A stretch of DNA of 64,000 nucleotides, from positions 72,551,254-72,615,253 of the forward strand of contig OZ026518.1 of the NCBI GenBank assembly GCA_964019695.1, given 5' to 3'. The notes under the pieces were generated by a model. The model was not told the DNA's origin. It was given only the letters and a program-made list of their open reading frames with translations, and did no database searches. The stretch is from Loripinus fragilis. Its lineage: Eukaryota; Mollusca; Bivalvia; Lucinida; Lucinidae. Shown here piece after piece: positions 47,301-62,300 of the stretch (its first letter is position 1; every line of letters starts with the position of its first letter). The position numbers and the translations under genes are program-made.

Positions 47301-50300
47301 ATATCAAAATAATTAAGAACTTTTGATATTTTACCAGTTTTTCTTAAAGATGGCAGAAAATCACCAAAATATGAAACAAGAAGGCCCAAGAGCCCTGGAT
47401 TGTTTACCTGAATCCTGGCACATGAATAGATGGTGTATTGGCCTGTGGCTAATGAGATATGATTTAAAGATATTTCTATTTTTAGCTCTGGTAGCCATGT
47501 TATTCAGCAAAGCTGAACCATCTGATCAATTTAAGTAGAGGGCAACATGAGATCCATTTCTGTGAAATTATTTTCAATTTGGACTAGTGGTTCAGGTGGA
47601 GATGTCATAGGATAAATAGAATCTAACATTCATGCTCCTGTTTTATTGAATTTATTAAACTTGTTGCGAAAAAGAGATAAAAAGCTCGGCAAGCCTTGTA
47701 TTTAATCTATTTTCCCCAACTCATTTAATATTTAATCAACAGGACAAGAGCTAACTGAAAACTTTACTAGCTTTAAACCTTTTATAGATAAGTTTTATAG
47801 GCAGATGGACTAAATTCCTCACACTTTTGGCAATTCTGAGTGTAATATGACTTAAACTTTACTCACCCTACACATCATGCCTGCTTCAAAGAAAGCCTTG
47901 TCAGCCGGGATAATATCAGTGTGCCTTAACAAAGACACAGCCAGTTTTGTCGCTATGGTGTCCAATGATTTATGGGCCATGGCAGAGGACCTTGTCGCAT
48001 AGTAATGGGCAATAAGCAACAAGGTCTCAAACTCTTCGTGGATGGGAGTGTTTGCCTCTGGAGCTTTCCTCATGTTCTCACACTGTTTAAAGATAAAACA
48101 AAATGTGCTTGTAAATTACAAATGCCTCCTCAAACATTTTCAATTCATAGTACAGTAAATGTTCTTAAATTTCCAACCCTTTTTGCCTGTTTAAAAAAGC
48201 CTAGACAAACAGTGCAGACCCAGATCAGCCTGCTTCTGAAGATGCTGTCTGATCAGGCTCTCCCCTGTTTGCTCTTCTGCTGAGTGTTTTGTGAATTCCC
48301 ACCATTATACTTGAGAACAAAGAGAGGAAAGTGATCGTAATTTTAGAACATTTACCATATTGTTGACCAAATTGGCTAAGTGAAGAAGTTATCATATAAA
48401 TATGTTATAAGGACTTACTCCTGGTAATCTTAAACCCTTGCCAGGCTGAATATTTTATATGCTTCACTCCTCTCCAATTGTCATCCTGTTAGCCTGTAGC
48501 ATTCCCTGTAAATGTGTATTTTCAATCAGTGTGGAAAACACTGAGGATCCTGATCAGATTGCTTTGTACGAAGCCAGCTGATCTGGATCTATACTTTTTT
48601 TCAAAAACAGATAAATCTGGGTTCAGCAGGACAAGGTTTTTTGTTGTTGTTTTTTATCGCACAAGGTATAAATGCATGAAATATCAAAGCTCCAAGTCCA
48701 GCTATTAAAGAAGGTCAAAGGTCATATAGTTTGGTATATATATGAAAATCTCTAAATAATGAACAAGATTTTGAGCATAATGAAATATATATTGGACCTA
48801 ATAAGCACATAGAGAGCTAACTTTTTCAAAGTGCTATACCTTCTTTTGGAAACAGTGTAGATCCAGATCAGCTGGCTTCTAATGAAGCCAGCTGATCAGG
48901 ATCCACACTGTTTTTCAATCAACATGATTAATACATATCAATTAATATGAAACTGCACCTCAGGACCAGCAGGAGATCAGCTGATATAACATTTGTGGTT
49001 CAAAATGAGCTCGGTGTGCACTTATATGAGTATGTGCACTAATTAGGTAGTACATGGTAGTCAACTTACAAGATCCACTAGCATATCTCTAAGATCTGCC
49101 CACGTCCTGTATGACTCTGGCTTATTGAGATCTTTCATGTTGATCAGATCTCTAAAAGCTTTACCGGACTTCTGAGCTGATAAAGCACTTGCAGTTCAAA
49201 ATGAGCTCAGTGTGCACATATATGAGAATGTGCACTAATTAGGTAGTACATGGTAGTCAACTTACAAGATCCACTAACATATCTCTAAGATCTGCCCACG
49301 TCCTGTATGACTCTGGCTTATTGAGATCTTTCATGTTGATCAGATCACTAAAAGCTTTACCGGACCTCTGAGCTGATATATCACTTACAGTTCAAAATGA
49401 GTCCAGTGTGCACATATAAGCATGTGCACTAATTAGGTAGTGTACAGTAGTCAACTTACAAGATCCACTAACATATCTCTAAGGTCGGCCCACGTCCTGT
49501 ACGACTCTGGCTTATTGAGATCTTTCATGTTGATCAGATCACTGAAGATTCTCTTGTAAATGTTGAAATTCTGAAATATACAAGAATACCTGTACATATC
49601 CCAAACATATGGGCCCTTAAACTCTGTATAGCTAGGCATGCATGTTTAAAGATCAAATATTTCAATCATATGTTTCTAATGCATTCTTCTGTCCAGATTG
49701 ATACCATAAACTTAGGATAGACCAGTGTTTCTTTACTTGTGTCAACATTTTTTTCAGTCATGTTGGGACTTTTCCTGGTTGAACCACTACTAAGCAGAGG
49801 TCCAGGATGGTGCATTGTACATTTTATAATTTCCAACTATTAATGTCTGCACTCTTAGGCATCTCATTGAGGTCTAGACTATTTTTCAATGTACCTGTTT
49901 ACCATTTTCCAGTTTACTGATTTTTTTAATACAAACATCAAATGTCATTTATTTTTAATACTAATCAGATTAATGGTCACTATGGTAAATTTTCTAAGAT
50001 TTTGAATACTTGTTGCCTACCAAAACGGACTTGACAAACAGCCCAGATTACTGAGATCAGACTGCTTCTACCAGCCCTGAAAACCAACATTTTATTTGAG
50101 AACATTAAGAGCAAATTGTTGGAAATTTAAGAACATTTACGGCATAATGATACCAAATGAGTCAGCACACAAGATCTTTTGCTACTTACAGCATATTTGC
50201 AAAAACCTTCTCAAAATTCCCATGCTGACATCATCATCATTATTTGGTTATTGTGTCAGTGTGCCGCGGTCCCTGCGCACGAGGCATATATAGCACACAT

Positions 50301-53300
50301 GGCACACCCAGTTTTATGCACCCACTTTGGCTTCAAAAAAGAATTTGGGCTGTATCCTGCCCTTATTCTACGCCTATCTGCGTTAAGTAAAGGTGTGGGG
50401 CATTAATTAGTTTGAATTTTTGAAATGCTCTAAAACAGGTTTCAATCTTGTGGGGATTGACGTGACAATTTCGTCTGCACAGTGTCACCCCCACTGTTCC
50501 TGAAAGTGTAATTTTTTATTCCGCCCGGAAGGGCAAGGAGTTTTGTTATGGTTTGTTTAAGTTTGCCGCTCCCCCTAATGGTGAGCTGTAGGTTGATGTA
50601 TCAAGTGGTGACAACATCCAGCCCATGCTGACATATCCAGTGGGGATGGAGGTCTAAATTTTGATCTGTGCCTTCTCCTGTTTCCATACTTTATGTATGT
50701 GAGAAAAGAAAGCTCTCACGAGACTGCGCATATGTTTGTTTGTTTGTTTTGTTGCTTTACGTCCCAAGTCAACAGCTATGGTCATACGCATATGTACAGG
50801 CTCATCTGAGCTTTCACTGCTCATTGATGCATAACTACCAAAATGGTGAGTAATGTCCCAAATGTTTATTTTATTGTTTGTGTCAGATGAAAAATGTGAT
50901 TCTAGATGGATAAAGTACCTTTAACCCTTTACTCGATAGGCTATTTTTAGATAATGACATCATTTCTATTTTTAGACAACATTGAAAAAATTCACGAAAA
51001 ATTTAAGTTAATTTTTGAATACTTTTGAAAATAAAATGGAAAATGGAGTTTTCCATAATATTTTCAAATACATGATATTTCAAAGGTGTCAATAGGCGTT
51101 ACTATGCAGTAAAGGGTTAAGTTCTTGACTAAACTATGGCCTCAAATTACCTGTGCATTAGCTGGTGTTCCATATTTCACATACAGTTCCATAGAACCTC
51201 TGGAGTCACCTCCCTTGATCAAATGTGTAGCATACAGTGCCACATACTTATGTAGAACTCTGGGGTTCTGAAAAGAAAGTGTCCATGTTAGAACCTTAAG
51301 GATACTTTAACCAAAGCAAAGCTTATGCACTAAGGGCGGACAAGTTCTGGATTGAGATTTTTCTATTAAACAGAAGGATTTTAGAAGAGTAGAGAGCAAG
51401 GCAAAGATGAGGAATCCATACAATCAAGTACCTCACCTGAGGTCAAATTCAACATTACTCGTTCAAAATATTCTCATTTTGTACACTTGGATTTTGATGA
51501 TAGAGCCTTTTTCTTAATGCAGGCAATGATTTAAGTCAGACTACATCTAAAATGAATGTGGTATGAAAATATAGCCAAACTTTTTAAATTGTGAACATTT
51601 TGAAACTTTTTTATATCCAAATTTCTAAAAAATAATGTTAAACTTGGCCTATTAGTGCAAATTTACAAATCTTACTGATTTTGCTCCGAATTTAAATGTC
51701 TTTGCTTTGAATAAGTATAATGATGAGTGAAAGTGTGTCAAAACATTTAGGGCAATAAATGAAATGTAATACTGTATTCCCTGAAAACTTATTCATTTAT
51801 TTATCGTAGAATTCACTGAACTTTAAAAACATCTTTCCATTTCCAGGCTTCTAAATAAGAATGCATAATTGAAAATTGATTTTTCTTCTTTCTCAACCAC
51901 AACATATGTTGTGGGTACTCAAAAGAACCGTCTCAATGAGACTGTTCTTTTGAGCACCCAAAACAAATGTTAAAACTGGTGGATAAGAAATTTTACGTTT
52001 AACACTTTTGATTATCTGGACCTATAATTTCCCTGATGTGTATGCTCACTGATGTAGCGGGGATTTTAAAATGTGCAGGATTTTCCCTTCACTTTTTCAT
52101 TTGCGGGACATCATATCCCCCTAGGTTTGGGGTTTAGGGGTGATTAAAAATTTTATGGGGACATTCCATTATGGTCATTGAACATAATTCATGCCCCCGT
52201 AACTTTCTAGTTGGAGTATAAAACTGTAAAAAATAAATGCCGCTGAAACTTTTCAGTTAACCAACCAACTAATCATCGCAGAAACAAATTTTTTGCCGGA
52301 AACTCAGAGCCTGATGCTTCAGGGCCTGCCTAATTAGTCCCCCTTGATGACTGACTTTTATGCCAGTCAGATTCACCAGACTTTTTGAAAACGATCTCAG
52401 CATCGTCTGTTGCGCCAGGATTTCAAATCTTGGGACAATTATAATGATAACAACTGAGTATGCTGAATGGGATATGTGGTTGCTGTGGATGCAGTATCTT
52501 ACCCAACAGTTGCTTCCCCTAGTTGTCTAGCCATCTTTCTTCCTAAAATATATTCGAGGAGACACTGACGTCGGGGAGTTTGATGCAATACATGTGTTGC
52601 GATTGGGACGTTATTGATAAAACTAGCTATAATTAGCCAAGGAAAACCCCGTGATACCTTTTGAACGTACAACTTCACTGTTGAGGAAACTTACGAGAGA
52701 TTTCTTGGTTTTTTTAATTGCGTCATCGAGGATGCACTGACTAATTTTTTGGAAGTCCTTTTGATTGAAAATGTGACAAACTGCAGGAATTTGTGCGTCA
52801 GGGAAAACCCTGAATGTGTTTCAAGAACCTACCTGTTGCTCAGCTGTGTCGAGACATTTCTGCCATTCTCCTTTCTCTATATACATATTCAAAGCTCCTT
52901 CAACATCTACTGAGGCTAGCTGCAATAAAAATAATACACATATTACCATTGCCATAGAAAAGATGCTTTATTCAATATTTTTAACCTCTCAATGAAAATA
53001 TTTAGGTGTGGTGCTATTGGAAGCATCAAAAATGGTTGTATTTTTCTTACCATAAAATTTTATAACCATTAAAGTGTTTTTATTGCAAGAAGAGTGCTAG
53101 ATGGGGATTCAGAAAGAATTAGAAACTGACTCTGACACTAAGCTTATGATATATAATATTTTAAAGCTAGTGTTTGGAAGAATTCAGAAAATTACAAAAC
53201 AACATGCAATGTACTGTAACAGTCGTAAACATATCCATATTAAAGAGAAGTATTAGAATCAATATTAACATGAGCCGCGACATGAGATTTCCAACAATGT

Positions 53301-56300
53301 GGTATGTGCGATGAGCAAAGCCTCAGATCAGCCTGCGCATATGCGCAGTCTGATCAGAGCCTTTGCTGGTCGCTTGAATATTATATCAATATTAAGCTAC
53401 TGACCGAACATCATTTGGAGTTTCTAAGCTTAAAAGGAGGCTGCACAGGCTCGTCTGAGTCTACACTAGCCAAAATGCCACATTGTTGGAAATCACATGA
53501 TGCGGCTCAATTATATTTTAGCACTCTGATTCACACATCCTTTAAAGCTAATCTTAGTCATTTTAAAAGCTATTGCTTTTTCATGAAAGAAAGGCCACAA
53601 AAGGGGATAAATATCAATTTCTTACCGCATCAACCTTTCCTTGGTTTTTCAGAGATTCTTTGTATCTATCCTCAACATATGGTTCATATCTGAAATTACA
53701 AATACAGTAAAACTTGTCTTAAGCAGCCACTCAAAATAGACAAAACAAAGGTCTTAAAGACAAATGGTAGCTTGATGAAGGTTGAAAGTATTGCAGAATG
53801 CTCTCTTGGAGCATTCTGCAATACTTTTGACCTGCATTAAGTGATAATCAGTCTTGAAAACCAATTTTTAGTATTCTTTTTGAGTGGCCGCTTAAGACAG
53901 GTTTTTTTTAGTGGCGGCGGTAGAACCTCTCCCTGCCCTTCACTATAGTGAAGATTTTATTTTCTTGTCCTTTGGGATCATGGGTTTCATTGTGGAACTT
54001 TGAAACTATTAGAGGGTCACTGATGAGGCCTAAACGGCCGAAACTAGCTAGTCTGGTCCAGAAAATAAACACACTATAGTTTCAGTTCTTTGGTGCATTC
54101 TTTGCTTACAAAGGATACCCTTTTAAGAACATATTTTACTATACAAAGCTTCTTTACAGTGTTCAACTATAGTCTCTCAAGAAAGCAGTTGATGCCGAAA
54201 CTCCATTACTTGTCTGCTTTCTGCATTATTAGGTGTAGATAAAAAAAAAAATCTAAGCGTAAAATTGTGAATATTTTCTTACCCATCAGTTTTAACATGT
54301 GTTTTGGGTGCTCAAAAGAACTGTCTCATTGAGACGGTTCTTTTGGGTACCCACAACATATGTTTTGGTTGAGAAATAAGTAAATATACTTTTGATTACA
54401 CCCTCATGATTATTAGAGGGTTAATCTTTGTCCCTGTCATTTTTATGCACAGGTCTGAAATATTTACATGTGCAAAGGCAAGCAAAATGTATTTCACCAA
54501 TAACACCAAGTGACAGGTTTGGCATTCTTATTACAGCCTTGTTATATAGACCACATCACATTTTGGTCATCTCAAAATTTTATCTTCAGACTTTCATGGT
54601 ATGCTGTAAGCCCTTTAGCATTAAAAATGGCATACACTCTCTATTATTTTGCCATTCTGGGTGGGATAGGGTTAAAAAGCTTTGTCTAAAGTCTGGCTTA
54701 ACATTTTCAACCTAATTACTGCAATGAGCATGTAACTAAACCAGCTACTCAGGATCCACATTGCGAAATCAGTAGTTCATATAGTGTAAATTACCCTTAA
54801 AGTAGAGCATACATTCTTAATAGGTCTAATAAAGTATGTCTTCTTTAAGTTCAATGCAAACCAATCAATTGTGGACCAAAAGCAAAAATATTCCAAGCAA
54901 AAGAAAACATGTGACTATTAAAAAAGATTATGAAATGTTATAATATAGTGATTATGTGCCATCAATATTTTATTGAGTTATCTCTAAATTGAGGATTCAA
55001 TTTTAAAATTGGAAAACCCCACTAAAGCAATTGAGGGGGTGGGGGAGGGTAAATGAGTCAGATGTTCTTAAACCCAAATAGGTCCTTCTTTGAAATAAGT
55101 GCATATGTTGAACAGAAAAGGTTAGCTTATCATGACCCAAGCTGTTTTCAGTCATTGAATTGTTTATATAATCTGAAAACAAGCAACTGAACTGGTTAAC
55201 CTGCCGCGTAGTGCAGTTAGTAACATGTCTGGCAACAGATACGAGTCTGACTGCAGATCCAGGGGTAGCGAGTTTGATCCTGGCTCATTCCCATACTTTC
55301 GTCGAGGTTGATCATGAAATAATTTCTACGGTCATTCTCCTCCCTTCCGCTGAATCATTCAAGAAGGGTTGTTGTCAGTTACAAGCAAAAGTATGTGCAC
55401 GAGGTACTGGTTAACTGCTTGTTCAAGCTTACACAGGCAGAAGTGTGTTTAGGTGAACTGACTGTTCCACCATGACCATAGCTGTTGACTCGGGACGTTA
55501 AGCAACAAAACAAACAAACAAACAAACAAACTGAACTGGTTCACAATTACAAGAAACACAACATACTAATTGTGCATAATAAATACTATTGTGAATACCA
55601 GTTTTTGTAGAAACATAGATAGGCATAGATCAGCATGTGTATGTCTACTGTCAGCTCAACACCATGATTATTGATAGCAAATGCCTGTTACATTTGCCAT
55701 GGGCGTCGTACAATTTATGTCTACGATTTTTGGTATGATTTTTCAGGCATCGTAGGTGGCTACAAGCTACGAGGTATGTATTTACATTGTTTTCGTTAAC
55801 CTTGCCATTTCTTTTGGCGACAGACCAGGACAAACATTGAAGAGTCCTTGCGGAGACCGTACAGAAACTGCAGTCATCGTGTAATCATCACAACCTCCGC
55901 ACAGAAATCGCACAATACCAGTGAGATGTCCTTGTGGGTTCCTTTTGATTATCTCAAGAGCCTATCATCATTTTAGGGCCCAAATCTAAAATCTTGCGTT
56001 GCCTTCACCATTAGCATGCCCTGTCCGTACAGGGATCATGCTATATACCTGGGACGTGTCTACGGGCTTGTTTTTTTTCAAAATTTGAGCCTTTGCTAGT
56101 TGCTTGAGTATTGTATGATTGTTAAGCTACTGACTGAACACCATTTGGAGTTTCTAAGCTTAAAAGGAGGCTGCAGAGGCTCGTCCGAGTCTACACATGT
56201 CAGAATACCAAATTGTTGGAAATCTCATGCAACGGCTCAGATACTTTATCATAACATTCTAAATTTATTCAGTATGACAAAGGTTAACTTACTTTGGTTC

Positions 56301-59300
56301 TAGCTCTTTTGCCACTTTCCTTGCCTTGCTCCATTCTTCTGCTGCTATAAACATGTCAATAGCATCTTTCACAAGGTCCACTGTCAGGTAGAGCTCAGCA
56401 GCCTGAGAAATGATGAAATTGTTTTAACCCTTAAAGTTTGTTTTGTTTGTTTGATTTGATTCTTGACGTCCCATCAACAATCTTTCAGTTATGTAGGGAC
56501 GGGTCTTCCTGGGTTGAACCAGTACTAAGCTAGGATAAATGTGTCTTGCTCAAGGACCACAACGCAGTAATGCCAGTGAGGCTGGAACTCGTGGCATCTC
56601 GGTCTCGAGTCAAGCACTCTGCCACTTAGCTCCCTTAAAGTGCCAAGAAAAAAATGCATCTGAAAATGTTGTCTGCTGAAGTCGCCTGCTGCAAATAATT
56701 GCCTAACATTACTGAAGAATTAAGTATAGAAGCAAACAGTGTGGACCCAGACCAGACTGCTCCTATAGGTTTGCCATAGAGACTTCTTAAACATTTCAGC
56801 AGACAAGAAAAGCAGACAACTTTTGTTGTGATTGGTACATTAAGAGTTAAATGCCACTTTAAACACAAATACCTCACAGACTCTGATAAGCCATTACACC
56901 CGAAACATTTCATCCCTTTTCCCACCATTATTTTGTTCTGAAAATGGTGTTGCCTTATTACATCGACTGCATATATCTGAATGGACTTCAGAGGGTTATA
57001 TATTGACCATTTCTGCCACATATTTTAAATCTGGTCCGCGTTTAAGAGAAGATTTTTTCAAGCTTTCCTAAGAAGCAATAAGCCAAGCTCTCTAGGGGCC
57101 ATACTTTCTCATGGATCAAATCCTTTTTTAGCTATTTTTGTGAAGGATCACCTAGTGAAAATTCCTGCCAACTTGTTTTTAATTTTGACCATTGGTTTCA
57201 AAAGGGCTGTATAGTTTCTAATAAAGATAAACAATGGAAACCAGACACGCCCACTGGCGGCCATTTTTTTCAGCAGATCAGATTATTTGTGAGTCACTTA
57301 GCAATCATTTCTGTCTAATAGTTTTGAATTCCCATCAGAGCTTTCAAAAAAGAGGATTTTGTAAGTTTTCTTGGTCCCTATAATCTGGTGGCCACGTTTT
57401 TTGATGGATAAATTTGTTTAAGTTTTTTCTCAAGAGGTCACCTAACAAACAATCCTACCAACTGACTACTGATTTAAAAAAAAAAAAGATGTGGCTTAAA
57501 TGAAATGTATGTGTGGTTCCTGTTGCCTACCTACCCTTATTTTTTCAACCTTACCCTAAACATTAAAATGGTCTTTCAAGAAAAAATACCTAAAATGGGC
57601 ACTTTTTCAGATTTTGTCACTATTTTCTTTGTTAAATGTTATAACAAAATTTAATAATTTCCCTACCTACCTACCCTAAATTTTGTTGGTATGCAACAGG
57701 AACCACACATATATTTCATTAAGGCCTGTATAAAGTTTCTAATATAGATATAAAAACAAACAAACCCCCACTAGAGAATACTTTAGTCAAGTTTGGTATA
57801 AATTGGATCAGTGGTATAAGAGGGGTTGCCATTTAAAGCAAAGTGTTGATGACAAGACAGACAACACAATGAAGTGAGATAATTATTATCAAAGTCTTTT
57901 GAGTTTTCTCAAAAAGTGTTAAAAATCTGAGATCAGTCATTCTCACCCATGAGAAATCTGCACCCTAATTGGGATAATATGGGCCTTGACGCGAGAAAAC
58001 CTGTCTTAGGGGGTTTGCAAACAAAGGCGCAGACCAGCCTGCGCATCCGCGCAGTCTGATCAGCGCCTTTAGACTTGTTACAAGCGAAATTTTAATTTTT
58101 TAGCTAGTCTCTGTAGCTGAGGAGACTGGTTCGAATCTCACTTTGTCGAAAACCCCGAAGACAGGTTTTCTCGCATCGTGGCCTATATATAACAGGCAGG
58201 CTGGGCTGACTGCCAGTCACTCTGTATATTTGCCAATACAATGCTGAAGCAATAACTTTGCTAAGCTGTTTGAAAAGCCATACTTACTGCACTGAACCTC
58301 CTGAGTTCTGTAAGTCTTGGACAAACAATCTCTACCACAGTAGTGGCTCGCTCCTGACCAAGGAACTTAATAGCCAGCTCAGCAGCCTGAAAACAAGAGA
58401 CATGAGGATTTGATATTTATCATACAACCTTTATTTTAATTAGTGAAGTTTTATTTACAATATCAAATGAAAATAGAGGATCTCATATGAGTGATCATGT
58501 ATTATTATTGCATAAAAAGCTGTGTCGCATGCTTTAAACATCCATGTTTTAACAGGATTAATCAGGCAATTTACGTGCTGTTGATGCACGGCTTTTGTAC
58601 TTCACATATGCACATTCTAGGCTGTCATAAAAATTGACGTCATCAACAGTAACATGCATAGGAATGAACGTATTAGTGATATTAGGATGACATAAGTCTT
58701 TGCTCTGCAATAGGCGTTTTCAAAACCTACGAATCCTTCATGCTTTTGCACGCCAATATAGCAATACAAAAATGAAATTTTCGAAGCATTTTTCCAAAAT
58801 TTTCAAGTGACAAAATGACTTTATGCAATTATTACAATTAAACATGGTTTTCTGATACACTAACATCTGCTAGACCCCTCGGGGTCGTTATAATCCTCCC
58901 CTTTTAGGCTCGGGTTTCAACATCACCCTCAAGGTTCAGCAGATGTTAATGCAAAGAAAAACATGTTTGATTCCTATATTGAATTTTCATGTATTTAACA
59001 AGTTGAGGAAAAGAGATCAAATGTGAGGCTTGCCAAACATTTAATCTCCTTCTTGCATTCAATATTACAGGAGCAAGAACATAAGATTATTTTATCATAT
59101 TACTCTAAAAGTACTTTTAAATTGCATTTCATGGTGTGAAATCGCGGAGATATAGTCATAATATGGATAATATATTATATATGTGACGTTGTTATGGCTG
59201 TCATTACACAATGTAACTAAATATGTAAACCACTACTGGTTTATCAATTTTAATAATGGCGTTATATCACTCCAAGATGTGATCCCGTGTGATCAAATTT

Positions 59301-62300
59301 GAAGTTCCTTTTAAATAAGCAAAATGATTAGAAAGTTTTGTTTGCTATAAATTTTCAGAGGCACTTAAAATGTACTCACTTTCTTCCAGCATTTGAGCAT
59401 GACCTCAGTGTCATTGGTGAGCTGGCTAGTGACCTTGAGATAACATTCTACAGCACGAGCATACTCCCCGGATGACTCCCACTCTCTAGCCTGTTGTACC
59501 ATTGACTCCCCACCTCTGCAATAAATATTAACAATTTCAAGTAAGAATGATCAATTGTCTTTAGATAAACTGAAAATAAATCAGAGAATTATAATCTGCC
59601 TAAATCAGTATTTGGAGGCTGACTGGAAAGCCGGCCTTAAAATACTGCATTTAGGGAATTATCCTGAAAACTTTCACCCACGTAAGAATATTAGATGAAC
59701 TACATAAACCATTTTCATTCTTTTGTTTTTGTTTGATTTGATTCTTTACGTCCCATCAACAATCTTTCAGTTATATAGGGACGGGTCTTCCTGGGTTGAA
59801 CCAGTACTAAGCTAGGATAAATATGTCTTGCTCAAGGACCACAACGCAGTGACGCCGGTGAGGCTCGAACCCGCGGCCCTTCGGTCTCGAGTCAAGCACT
59901 CTACCACTGAGCCACTGCGCTCCCTCCATTTTCATTCTGATGGATTAAACCCATACATATTCCTACATTGAGCATGGAATTGTCCATTTTGTTTTTTGAA
60001 AGGCTGCCAGTCAAAATTTCTATAAAACTATGTATTTCTGTCCCTGAAGATTTTAATCTTAGCAAACAGTGCAGACCCTGATTAAATGCTGCCATATGCA
60101 ACATTTCATCTGGGTCTTCACAGTTTGCCAAAGTACCTGTTTACTGGTATCCAGAATGAAAAGGATTAAGGTAAAATATCTTAAGACATAATGTATTTTA
60201 TGCAAATGTGAATAGAGAAAATGTCATGATTATGGCTATGGATAGCTTCCAAAAAATTAAAGGCCTAAATTGAAAAAAAATATGTTTATTTGGTGTTTCC
60301 TCCCTACCTAGTTAATATTACCCCCAAATCCCAAAAATTTAAAGCCTCAGAATGAGATTGAGATTTTTCACTTTTCATTTCCACCTATTGAGCAAAATGC
60401 ATTAAAATGCATTTTGCTCAATAGGTGGCGATGAAAAAAAAAAGACTTACTGAGGCTATAAATTTGGATAGGAAAGCTGAAATTATGTCTTTCATTCTTA
60501 CATTTCATCTCCAACGCTTGTGTGAATTCTGTATCTTTTTCTGACAATATTTTTCCATGAAATAATTAAGACAAGCTTGTTTCTGAGTATTTAAGTTAAC
60601 TTGTTCATTAACACCATGAATAATGAATGTGTATGGGGAAAAAGTTACCTAACTACTCATCTCTAAAACCTCCCAGTATGAAGTTTTGTTTGTGTTTGGA
60701 GCTTTATGTCCCAGTCAACAATTTTTCAGTCATTTTGGGATGATTTCCTGTCTTCTTGGGTTGAACCAGTACAAAGTGGTGGATAAAATGTCGTGCTCAA
60801 GGACACAACACAGTGACTCTATATGTGGTGAGTCTCTAACTAGCAACCCATCAATCCACTGTCTAATGCTCTACCAACTCAGCCACTGCGCTTCACTCCT
60901 GTAGGAAGTGGCAAACCAATTATTTCTTATCCCATATAGTCCAAATGGAATTTCCCGTCCTTATCATTTGGAGGAATCCGTTTCGAATTTAAGGGTTGTT
61001 TTAAAAGTATATTTTTGTAAGCAAACAGTTCAAAACCTGATCAGACGCCGCGCTCTGCAGCATCAGATTTGGTTTTTCATTGTTTGCTGACGTCCCACAA
61101 AAAAGGATGTTAGGCTTATATGGGTTAAGCATGGCCTAAACTTCCTACCTGGTGGACTGGTCTGTCATCACTCTGTCGTACTCATCTTGCAGTTGTTGAA
61201 GTTTATGAGGGACATACTCTTTACACACTCTCAAAGCATCTTGCCACATGTCAGAATCCTGTAAGAAATTTTCACTTTTATAACATTTACAACCATTTTT
61301 TTTTGTTTGTGTTTTTTCCTCCTTTAATTGAACTTTGATCTTTATGGCCTAATCAACAGTAATTCAGTCATGTTTAAATTTCATTTATTTTTCCTTTTTT
61401 TTGTTTATGCAGGCTTTGACAGCTTTTGAATTTTAGGTTTTTTTAAGCTTAGAAAACAGTTGTTGAGAAAATGGTTTTGTGTTGATATTTTACCTCATAG
61501 TCAACAATTTTTCAGTTATGTCAGGACGATTTCCTATCTTCCTGGGTTGAACCAGTACTAAACAACAAAGTTTAAAGTATCTTGATCAAGGGCATGATGC
61601 AGTGTCTCTGGTCAGTGAGAAAATGCTAAAAACACTCACTGTAACACTTTTACCTGAGCTCAAGGGAGGAAGATATCTGCACTTGAAATCTCCATTTGTT
61701 TGAAATTGTAATTTGAGCCAGGACATGAGATTTCCAACAACATGGTATGTGCGACCAGCAAAGGCTCAGACCAGCCTGCACATACAGGCAGTCTGATCAG
61801 AGCCTTTGCTAGTCGCTTGGGTATTCTATGAATGTTAAGCTACTGACCGAACAGCATTTGGAGTTTCTACACTTGAAAGGAGGCTGCACAGGCTCATCTG
61901 AGTCTACACATGTCAAAATGCCACATTGTTGGAAATCACATGTCACAGCTCATTTGTTATTTTATGTTATTGCAGGCTTTGACAACTTCAGTGTAAAGTC
62001 TAGAGAATGTATCTGGGATTTTTTTTTAAACAAAAATGTAAAAAAACGTTACCCTGTAGTACTTGACAGCCAGTTCTGGCCTCTGGGCTCTCAGTAGGTA
62101 GGTCTCTGCCCTGGAAAATTCCTTCTCTTCAAACGCAAACCTGGCCTGGCCTACCAGAACATCTGCCACTGAGTCTGGATCAGAGGCTTCAGCAACACGC
62201 TGAGCAGAGTCCCAGTCCTGGTTGTGGACATACCTGACATAAAAGATAGACACAGCCATATTAGCTATACTCAGGGATTTTTTCGGGTGTCTCAGAGGCC

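Larger units (their letters stand above)
48976..49570. repeat. Three-unit 194-196-bp tandem duplication spanning exon 10 and intron
   Basis: TTCAAAATGAG(C/T) starts each unit at 48999, 49195 and 49391. Each carries ~90 bp of intron (GTGCACTAATTAGGTAGT...) followed by the exon part. Spacing is 196 bp between the first two units in both the intron and exon portions; the third exon copy is 194 bp on. The duplicated block includes the donor side of exon 10 but not its acceptor. Confidence 0.85.
49830..53270. other. Intronic DNA of IFT172 around exons 8 and 9
   Basis: Besides exons 8 and 9 and the family A and H elements, I see only degraded pieces: a family B-associated tail (CCAACATTTTATTTGAGAAC near 50082, also at 39664) and a SINE tail at 50728-50795. 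No other coding sequence. Confidence 0.6.

Noticed and set aside
53304..53693. 129-codon plus-strand open frame
   Set aside because: Most of it is a family C element; the rest overlaps IFT172 exon 7 on the other strand. Similar frames appear in other family C copies (61828-62097, 56100-56303).
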